From Acidobacteriaceae bacterium (GTDB lineage: Bacteria > Acidobacteriota > Terriglobia > Terriglobales > Acidobacteriaceae): a DNA stretch of 7,197 nt. The notes beneath the pieces were generated by a model, which ran no database searches, was not told the origin of the DNA, and saw only the letters and a list, made by a program, of their open reading frames with translations. Made by a program: the position numbers and the translations under genes. Positions 1 to 4,905 of this stretch are shown here, in pieces. The stretch is from NCBI GenBank assembly GCA_003154055.1, contig PMCH01000372.1, positions 18,290 to 25,486 of the forward strand. Direction: 5' to 3'. The stretch's first letter is position 1, and each line of letters starts with the position of its first letter.

Positions 1-317
1 CCGCGGACATCATCGTAAATACCGAGACAGAAGATCAGGCAAGCCGGAATGTAAATGCGGAGAAGCGTTGCCGCAGACAGCCCTTCCAGCAATCTTGGGA
101 AGAAAAACCCGAGGCCCAGCCAGAGACCGAGGGTGATGGAGAATGCCAGGAAAATCGCGACACCCCCCAGTCGAGGGAGGGGACTTTCATGGACTTGGCG
201 CTCGTCTCGCGGAAAAGCAACCCAACCCCGGCGCGTCGCCAGATCCCGCACTTCGCGCGTGGCGACAAATGACAACACCAGAGAGATCGCGAAAACCGCC
301 AAGAACAGAAGTGTCAA
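1..317 (-). CDS. WecA/MraY-type polyprenyl-phosphate sugar-1-phosphate transferase, N-terminal part (runs off the left edge)
   Basis: Reading the minus strand from 317 gives 105 open codons that run out of the window. The protein begins with a hydrophobic helix (residues 1-18), followed by a basic loop with the pattern ATRRGWVAFPRDERQVHESP. It continues with PRLGGVAIFLAF (48-59), further hydrophobic segments (about 51-70 and 86-101), and LGIYDDVR at 98-105. The HxxPxPRLGG loop and the Asp pair after a membrane segment are hallmarks of the WecA/MraY/TagO family, integral membrane enzymes that transfer a sugar-1-phosphate from a UDP-sugar to undecaprenyl phosphate. The Asp pair belongs to the metal/substrate site in that family. 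I chose TTG at 315-317 because AAGGGA (327-332) lies 9 bases upstream and the protein then opens directly into its first helix. An in-frame GTG at 350 is possible but has no clear ribosome site and adds a poor, charged leader. The gene is divergent from the export gene and probably makes the lipid-linked first sugar of the same polymer. The sugar substrate cannot be told from this fragment. Confidence 0.85.
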   Translation of the reverse strand, partial: MTLLFLAVFAISLVLSFVATREVRDLATRRGWVAFPRDERQVHESPLPRLGGVAIFLAFSITLGLWLGLGFFFPRLLEGLSAATLLRIYIPACLIFCLGIYDDVR

Positions 318-326
318 AATCCGGCA

Positions 327-332
327 TCCCTT
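327..332 (-). promoter_or_regulatory. Ribosome binding site supporting the TTG start of the WecA-like gene
   Basis: On the minus strand AAGGGA is followed by 9 bases and then TTG (317-315). This is the best Shine-Dalgarno match near the start of the open frame and decides between the TTG and the upstream GTG at 350. Confidence 0.6.
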
Positions 333-409
333 CTGGACGCAAGGTCGCACAACCTCGTGGCGCGGACGCTCAAATCCCGGAAGCGGGGAATGGAAGTTAT
401 GATTCCATG

Positions 410-439
410 ACTATACAACTCACGAAAGGTCGTATTCAA
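410..439 (-). promoter_or_regulatory. Candidate sigma70-like promoter for the WecA-like gene
   Basis: On the minus strand TTGAAT (439-434) and TATAGT (415-410) are separated by 18 bases. They match the TTGACA and TATAAT consensus at 4 of 6 and 5 of 6 positions. Transcription would start near 403 and leave a leader of about 86 bases before the TTG start at 317. This is a motif match only, and sigma-factor preferences of the host are unknown. Confidence 0.4.
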
Positions 440-442
440 TGT

Positions 443-456
443 GCAAGCCTGCTTGC
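443..456. promoter_or_regulatory. Perfect inverted repeat in the divergent intergenic region, possible operator
   Basis: GCAAGC (443-448), CT, GCTTGC (451-456) is a perfect 6-bp dyad with a 2-base centre. It lies 3 bases upstream of the candidate -35 box of the minus-strand promoter and about 114 bases upstream of the plus-strand export gene start. Its size and position suit a dimeric transcription factor acting on one or both divergent genes. No second copy was seen in this window, so regulation is inference. Confidence 0.3.
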
Positions 457-558
457 CCTGTGGAAAACTTGAGACCATCGCACCCGCCCAGTAAACGGGC
501 TGCAGGGCCCCGAAGTCCGCAACTGCGCTGTGTTAGACTCGGTTCACGTTGCCAATTC

Positions 559-563
559 AGGAG
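559..563 (+). promoter_or_regulatory. Ribosome binding site that fixes the start of the export gene at ATG 570
   Basis: AGGAG at 559-563 is followed by 6 bases and ATG at 570. The open frame extends back to a TTG at 549, but that codon precedes the ribosome site, so ATG 570 is the likely start. Confidence 0.75.
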
Positions 564-569
564 TCGGAC

Positions 570-1550
570 ATGTATCGGCGGAGCCGCCTTTTCCCTTTGC
601 GGAATCTGCAATTGCTGATCCTCAGCATGCTAAGTTTGCCTTTGTTCGCGCAAACGGCAGTCTCCGTGGCTCCAGCCCAGGAACCGGCCAGGACGGCGAA
701 TGCGCCCGCATCTTCCGGCCTTCCCGTGAGTTCCAGCACCAAACTTGGACCGGGCGATCTGATCGAGGTCACTGTGTTCGGCGTGCCCGACCTCAGCACC
801 AAGGCGCGGATCAGCAACTCCGGTGATGTTTATCTACCCCTGATTGACTACGTCCACCTCGCCGACCTGACCGCCGACGAAGCGCAGGAGTTGATCGAAA
901 AGCGACTGGACCAGGGCGGCTTTGTCCGCAATCCCCACGTAACTCTTTTTGTGGATGAGTCTGCTTCGCAGGCCATCACCATGCTCGGAGAGATCAACCG
1001 CCCCGGCGCATACCCGTCTGTCGGGGAACGCCGCCTGTTCGACTTGATCTCCGCAGCGGGAGGGCTCACGGACCGGTCGGGCCGGATCGTCACCATCGTC
1101 CATCGAAACACTCCCGGCCAAAAATCCGAGGTCCATTTGGCTTCGAACCTGGCGGAGGACACCGAGCACAACGTGGATGTTCAGCCGGGCGACACCATCA
1201 TTGTCTCGCGGGCGGGCATCGTTTACGTTGTGGGGGATGTCAATCGTCCCAGTGGGTTCGCGATCGAGGACGACACGCTTACCGTCCTGAAGGCGCTGGC
1301 GCTGGCCGGCGGCCAGACTCGTACGTCCTCGCTGAATGGCACCAAGATTCTGCGCCAAACACCGAATGGTATCCAGGAGATTCCGGTTCGGCTCAAGAAA
1401 GTGATGCAAGCCAAAGCGCCGGATGTTCTCCTGGTCAAAGGGGACGTTCTCTTCGTGCCAGGGAGTGCAGCCAAGGCATTTGCTTACCGCGGTGCGGACG
1501 CAGCAGTGTCGATGACCACATCCCTCGCTGTTCTCGCCGTTCGCCCCTGA
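570..1550 (+). CDS. Wza-like polysaccharide export protein (Poly_export and SLBB domains)
   Basis: This 326-residue protein is predicted to be the outer-membrane/periplasmic export component for a capsular or exopolysaccharide. Residues 1-28 form a signal peptide: basic MYRRSRLF, a hydrophobic LQLLILSMLSLPL core, then FAQ at the likely signal peptidase I site. A low-complexity Ala/Pro/Ser linker follows. The polysaccharide-export domain spans about 57-130 and opens with LGPGDLIEVTVFGVPDLS, with GDVYLPLIDYVHLADLTADE further in. Two SLBB-type segments follow, one at about 134-185 starting with ITMLGEINRPGAYP and one at about 215-275 starting with VYVVGDVNRPSGF. The last 20 residues are mildly hydrophobic. 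Unlike E. coli Wza it has no lipobox cysteine, so it is probably not a lipoprotein. It is also somewhat shorter than that protein, which fits the short export proteins common outside Enterobacteria. The start is ATG 570, with AGGAG 6 bases upstream. It is divergent from the WecA-like gene and convergent with the glycosyltransferase operon, its stop abutting the other stop. Confidence 0.93.
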   Translation: MYRRSRLFPLRNLQLLILSMLSLPLFAQTAVSVAPAQEPARTANAPASSGLPVSSSTKLGPGDLIEVTVFGVPDLSTKARISNSGDVYLPLIDYVHLADLTADEAQELIEKRLDQGGFVRNPHVTLFVDESASQAITMLGEINRPGAYPSVGERRLFDLISAAGGLTDRSGRIVTIVHRNTPGQKSEVHLASNLAEDTEHNVDVQPGDTIIVSRAGIVYVVGDVNRPSGFAIEDDTLTVLKALALAGGQTRTSSLNGTKILRQTPNGIQEIPVRLKKVMQAKAPDVLLVKGDVLFVPGSAAKAFAYRGADAAVSMTTSLAVLAVRP

Positions 1551-2795
1551 TCAATTCTCTGTTGGGCTCAGACCCTGAAGCACTGCGATGTAGTCCTTCG
1601 CCGTTCGTGCGCGGGAGAGACGCGCAACAATGTACTTGCGTCCGCTCACTCCCAGCGATGCCCTACGCTGCGGGTCCGCCGACAAGCCGATAATGGCTTC
1701 GACCAGAGCACGGCTGTCCTCTGGCTCGACGAAGACTCCAGCCCCGGCTTCTTCCACCAGTTGGCGCGCCTGCCCGTCCACTGCCACGATGACCGGACGC
1801 TCGCAGGACATGTATTCCAGAAGTTTGGTTGGGATCACCGTCTTGAACAGATCCGTCTTCTTCAGCATGACCAGGCAGGCGTCGGACGCTGAGATGTAGC
1901 CCGGAATGCGGTCCCGCGACTGCTGGCCCAGGAAGCGGACGTTGGTCAGCCCGCGAGTCGCTGCCAGTTCTGCGATGCGTTCCTTCTCTGCGCCCTCGCC
2001 AATCAGAAGAAACATGGCTTGGGGCAACATCTGCTGGAGTTGCTCCGCGGACGCGATGAGTGTTTCAAGTCCGTGCGCCATACCCATAGTGCCGATGTAG
2101 CAGATCAGGAAACGACCTTCGATGTCCAAGGTCTTTCGAACCTCTCCCGTCGGGTCAGGGCGGAAAAGATCCGTCTCCACACCGTTCTCGACGATGGAGA
2201 TCTTCTGTTCGGGTACCTGCCAATACCGAATGAGGTGGTCCTTGAACGCTGGAGTTACAACCACGATCCGGTCGGCCCGGCGATAGAGGAATCCGGCAAT
2301 CGCGCCGAGGATGCGATGTAACGCGCTCCCTTCGCCGCCCGCCCCAACCGCCGTCAGCGACTCCGGCCACAGGTCCCGCACCTCGAACACGAACGGCACG
2401 CGCTTCCACCAGGCTACCCACCATGCGGAAAGAGCAACCAACAACTGCGGCGAGCTTCCGATCACGACGTCCGGTTTTTCCAGACCTAGCCCGCTGACGG
2501 ACGAAGACAGGCAGAACGAAACGTAGTTGCGGATTCGCTCGTGCGCCTTTCGATTCGGTAGCGGCCAGAGCCACGTCCGAACCACCCGTACGCCGTCCAC
2601 TGTTTCTTTGTAGAGAAGCCCGCGCAGCCTGGAACGCCATTCCGGTGGCACTACTCCGGTCGGATGGTTGGGAAATCCGGTGAGGACAGTCACATCGTGC
2701 CCCATCCGCGCCCAGTGGTGGGACAACTCGGCGGCCCGCGCCGCCGGCGCGCCCATCTCGGGTGAATAGTATTGCGAAACGTAGAGAATCTTCAC
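1551..2795 (-). CDS. GT4-family glycosyltransferase, WbuB/WcaI-like
   Basis: This 414-residue cytoplasmic enzyme is predicted to transfer a sugar from a nucleotide sugar to a lipid-linked acceptor during repeat-unit assembly. The N-terminal Rossmann domain begins KILYVSQYYSPEMGAPAARA and continues with HDVTVLTGFPNHPTG (33-47). Both are typical of the WbuB/WcaI branch of GT-B family 4 enzymes, as is FVFEVRDLWPES at 135-146. The C-terminal donor domain contains FLICYIGTMGMAHGLETLI (229-247), LIGEGAEKERI (264-274) and FKTVIPTKLLEYMSCERPVI (317-336). The GT4 nucleotide-sugar binding E-x7-E region lies at the end of that domain. The frame stays open far upstream (to 3065), but the extension runs through the epimerase gene and looks like non-coding translation. 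GTG at 2795-2793 starts exactly at the conserved KILYVSQYY strand, 2 bases after the epimerase TGA, so translational coupling is likely. No strong ribosome site is visible. Sugar and linkage are unknown. It is the last gene of the minus-strand operon. Confidence 0.93.
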   Translation of the reverse strand: MKILYVSQYYSPEMGAPAARAAELSHHWARMGHDVTVLTGFPNHPTGVVPPEWRSRLRGLLYKETVDGVRVVRTWLWPLPNRKAHERIRNYVSFCLSSSVSGLGLEKPDVVIGSSPQLLVALSAWWVAWWKRVPFVFEVRDLWPESLTAVGAGGEGSALHRILGAIAGFLYRRADRIVVVTPAFKDHLIRYWQVPEQKISIVENGVETDLFRPDPTGEVRKTLDIEGRFLICYIGTMGMAHGLETLIASAEQLQQMLPQAMFLLIGEGAEKERIAELAATRGLTNVRFLGQQSRDRIPGYISASDACLVMLKKTDLFKTVIPTKLLEYMSCERPVIVAVDGQARQLVEEAGAGVFVEPEDSRALVEAIIGLSADPQRRASLGVSGRKYIVARLSRARTAKDYIAVLQGLSPTEN

Positions 2796-2797
2796 GA

Positions 2798-3778
2798 TCA
2801 GTAATAGAACAACTTGAAAGCGCTCTTTTCGATCAGGGCGCGTGTGCGATTCGCGCGCCGATTCGCATACCCTTCCCAACGGCCGGCAACTTCTGCGAAT
2901 GAGCTTTGGCCCGTAAGCATCGCCATGATTCGCAATTGCACAATATGCAGCCGGTGATAGAACGGACTTGCCAGCATCTTCATCCGTGTCCCTGACTGCT
3001 CGTAGAGCGACCAGTATCCAGTATCGAAGCGCGGCAGGTTGTGTACCAGAGTTCGGACACCGCAATCGAAGATTTCCTTCGCCGGGCGATCCGTGCGGGC
3101 CAGCCAGAAATCAAACACTCCCCACAGCGCCCACATGAAGCCGTTCAGGATGTGAGTCGGAGGATTCACCAGATACTCTTCGATCCACAGATTCTTCTCT
3201 TCGTCTTCAATGAGTACGCCGCCCTCCGCGACACGCCGCGTCAGTGGAACGAAGGCGCGCCCGGCTGCTTCCATGTATCTTTCTTCTCTGGTTTGAGCAT
3301 GCGCGCGCAAAAGGAGTGAAACACCTTGCCCCTGGGCCAATCCCGAGTACCACGGCGCCTTGAGCGTGTCGCGATACTCCCAGTCAAAGTGGTGATTCCA
3401 TACCCAGAGCCCATGAGAATTTTGCTCCAGGTTCGCGCAGAGCCAGTCAGCGGCCTTCAGAGTCCTCCGCCGCCGACCTTGGTCCCCGCTTGCACAGAAC
3501 AGGTTGTAGTTTGCGAGCCCCCATTGCGCAATTGCAATCGGGTTGTACTGGAGGCCGATGACGCCGCGGTAATCGAGCATCGGAATGTCCGCGGAGTCGC
3601 GAGCGCCAGCGTAGTCCGCTTTCTCACGAAACAGCATGTAGTACTCGCCAAGCTGATCGTTGCGGGCACGCGGATTGCTCTCCGGAACTTCATGCCAGAA
3701 GGTAAGCTGGCTTCGTCCGGAACCAAGATAGGCGCTGAAAATGCGCCGGTAATATTGCGAGCGGCTGGCCAGGCTCAT
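2798..3778 (-). CDS. D-glucuronyl C5-epimerase-like protein
   Basis: This 326-residue protein matches the C-terminal catalytic domain of D-glucuronyl C5-epimerases (Pfam C5-epim_C), which invert C5 of glucuronic acid to give L-iduronic acid in heparan-type glycans. Family signatures, in order, are GLQYNPIAIAQWGLANYNLF (75-94), PWYSGLAQGQGVSLLLRAH (142-160), EEYLVNPPTHILNGFMWALW (200-219), FDTGYWSLYEQSG (251-263) and ASPFYHRLHIVQL (270-282). By comparison with the vertebrate enzyme as I recall it, E201, Y202, Y259 and Y274 occupy the positions of its catalytic Glu and Tyr residues. The alignment is by eye. There is no signal peptide or membrane helix, so it should be cytoplasmic, unlike the Golgi enzyme and the periplasmic alginate epimerases. 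ATG 3778 is the first start after an in-frame TAG 18 bases upstream, and its ribosome site is weak. The gene lies 47 bases after the propeller gene and 2 bases before the GT4 gene. The exact uronic acid substrate is inferred from the family. Confidence 0.9.
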   Translation of the reverse strand: MSLASRSQYYRRIFSAYLGSGRSQLTFWHEVPESNPRARNDQLGEYYMLFREKADYAGARDSADIPMLDYRGVIGLQYNPIAIAQWGLANYNLFCASGDQGRRRRTLKAADWLCANLEQNSHGLWVWNHHFDWEYRDTLKAPWYSGLAQGQGVSLLLRAHAQTREERYMEAAGRAFVPLTRRVAEGGVLIEDEEKNLWIEEYLVNPPTHILNGFMWALWGVFDFWLARTDRPAKEIFDCGVRTLVHNLPRFDTGYWSLYEQSGTRMKMLASPFYHRLHIVQLRIMAMLTGQSSFAEVAGRWEGYANRRANRTRALIEKSAFKLFYY

Positions 3779-3792
3779 GCGGGATGACTCGC

Positions 3793-3819
3793 ACTATAGC
3801 ACGCGCCGCTCGATACCAA
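3793..3819 (-). promoter_or_regulatory. Possible internal extended -10 promoter before the epimerase gene
   Basis: On the minus strand TGCTATAGT (3801-3793) matches an extended -10 element (TGnTATAAT) with one mismatch. TTGGTA (3819-3814) could be a -35 at a short 15-base spacing. Transcription would start near 3786, leaving only about 8 bases before the epimerase ATG at 3778, which argues for caution. The element overlaps the hairpin at 3803-3826. Confidence 0.25.
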
Positions 3820-3826
3820 GCGGCGC
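3803..3826 (-). repeat. Perfect 8-bp stem-loop in the 47-base gap of the operon
   Basis: GCGCCGCT (3803-3810) and AGCGGCGC (3819-3826) are perfect reverse complements around an 8-base loop. In the minus-strand transcript the hairpin begins on the last base of the propeller gene stop codon (TAG, 3828-3826). No run of U follows, so it is not a standard intrinsic terminator. It could shield the upstream message from 3' decay, cause partial termination, or set different expression levels for the genes on each side. The dyad is seen directly; the role is inference. Confidence 0.5.
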
Positions 3827-4896
3827 TACTCGATCTGCCACAGCGTGGTGGTGAGATCGTCAGTCTCGACGGCGATGGTAGTGAGCGCAAGGACTTGCGT
3901 CGCGTTGTCGCCATCGGGCAGAAAAGCGTTCCCATATTGAAAGTTACGCATTGAGAACCCGTCTTTCCGCCAGCGAAGCAGCGTCTGCCAATCGGATCCA
4001 CTCTTCCAAGCGGCGATTTGAACCTCGCGACTAGTATTCACCGCGCTCGGTTCGACCATCGTTGAAAAGAAAAGCGCATCGCCCACGCGGCATCCGTAGA
4101 TCGAAGAACTATCCAGATCGCCAACGCGTTCCGCATTACCCGCCCTGTCCAGGCGATACACGTGGTTCTTCTCGAAAGGAGTATCGGTGGAGAGATAAAG
4201 CGCGTCCTCGGTTGGCATCGCAGCCACTGCTCTGGCCTGCTGGTTCCCCGCCAGTACAACCTCCACCGACCGAAGATCGCAGGACGCGCGCAGGATCTGG
4301 CATTCCGGGCCTTCGTCTCCGGTCAGAATCCAAAGGCAATCTCCCCATGGGTCGTAGACGATGTTGTGCATGTGCCGGATGTTGCCTGGCGGGAATGTGT
4401 GCGCGATCTTCCACGTCGCTCCTCGATCTTCCGACGCGTAGATGTGGACTTCTGCGCGTTCCCGGTTATCGAAGTATTCACCCCAATAGATCCGCCCGGA
4501 TGGCGTCGCGGTGATGTGCAACGGACGGGTGCCGCGCAGCACGCGATGCGTAATCTTGAACTCAGCGCTACCGGCAGTTCGCGTGACAATCGCTCCGGGA
4601 ACAGCGCCGACGATCGCTCCGTCCTGGAGGACGGCCAAGGCGTGAAAGCCGTCGCGCACCAGGCGGTAGCTCAGGGCGCTGCGCGAGGTCAGACGGCGCC
4701 ACCACACTGGGTGAAAACGGGCGACCATTTGCCAGTCGGACGCGCTTGCTCCCACACCCAACCGAACGATCTCGTACCCGCGGCAGGCATAGAGAACGTC
4801 CTTGTCCCACGTCAGGACACGAATTCCACGATAGGCAGCGACCCGCCGCAGTCTGATTGCGGTAGAAGCGGCCGCCTCGGTGGAGCTTCGATCCAT
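3826..4896 (-). CDS. Asp-box, beta-propeller-like protein of unknown function
   Basis: This 356-residue protein has no enzyme signature I can name. SEDRGATW at residues 155-162 fits the Asp-box (BNR) motif S-x-D-x-G-x-x-W, which marks blade turns in sialidase-type beta-propellers. Around it are repeated beta-rich stretches ending in Trp or aromatic patterns, such as GRIYWGEYFDN (134-144), DCLWILTGDEG (186-196), DALYLSTDTPF (231-241) and DALFFSTMVEP (273-283). These fit a propeller of several blades, only one of which has a good Asp box. HMHNIVYDPWGD (175-186) resembles segments in uncharacterised glycan-cluster proteins. I saw no catalytic set of a sialidase (arginine triad, Tyr/Glu). There is no signal peptide or membrane helix, so the protein is probably cytoplasmic. 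ATG 4896 is the only start near the beginning of the frame: the carbamoyltransferase TGA is in frame 9 bases upstream. No clear ribosome site is visible, so translation may depend on the upstream gene. Its place among polysaccharide enzymes suggests sugar binding, scaffolding or an unrecognised activity. The coding call is stronger than any functional guess. Confidence 0.8.
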   Translation of the reverse strand: MDRSSTEAAASTAIRLRRVAAYRGIRVLTWDKDVLYACRGYEIVRLGVGASASDWQMVARFHPVWWRRLTSRSALSYRLVRDGFHALAVLQDGAIVGAVPGAIVTRTAGSAEFKITHRVLRGTRPLHITATPSGRIYWGEYFDNRERAEVHIYASEDRGATWKIAHTFPPGNIRHMHNIVYDPWGDCLWILTGDEGPECQILRASCDLRSVEVVLAGNQQARAVAAMPTEDALYLSTDTPFEKNHVYRLDRAGNAERVGDLDSSSIYGCRVGDALFFSTMVEPSAVNTSREVQIAAWKSGSDWQTLLRWRKDGFSMRNFQYGNAFLPDGDNATQVLALTTIAVETDDLTTTLWQIE

Positions 4897-4905
4897 GATG
4901 GGGGC

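Noticed and set aside
35..472. Small open frames on both strands (35-268, 55-402, 143-472)
   Set aside because: They overlap the WecA-like coding region or the intergenic region in other frames and have low-complexity, Arg/Ser/Pro-rich translations without recognisable motifs.
549..569. TTG start at 549 for the export protein
   Set aside because: AGGAG at 559-563 lies downstream of it and 6 bases before ATG 570, and the signal peptide is better formed from ATG 570.
2796..3065. N-terminal extension of the glycosyltransferase frame by about 90 residues
   Set aside because: It overlaps the epimerase coding sequence, has non-globular composition, and precedes the strongly conserved KILYVSQYY start of the GT4 family, which begins exactly at GTG 2795.
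3803..3826. Reading the hairpin as a Rho-independent terminator
   Set aside because: The stem is strong, but on the minus strand it is followed by GTGCTATAG rather than a run of T, so it lacks the U-tract needed. It is kept as a hairpin of unknown role.
3826..4896. Calling the propeller protein a sialidase
   Set aside because: Only one clear Asp box is present. I found no arginine triad, FRIP-type motif or signal peptide, so an enzyme name would go beyond the evidence.
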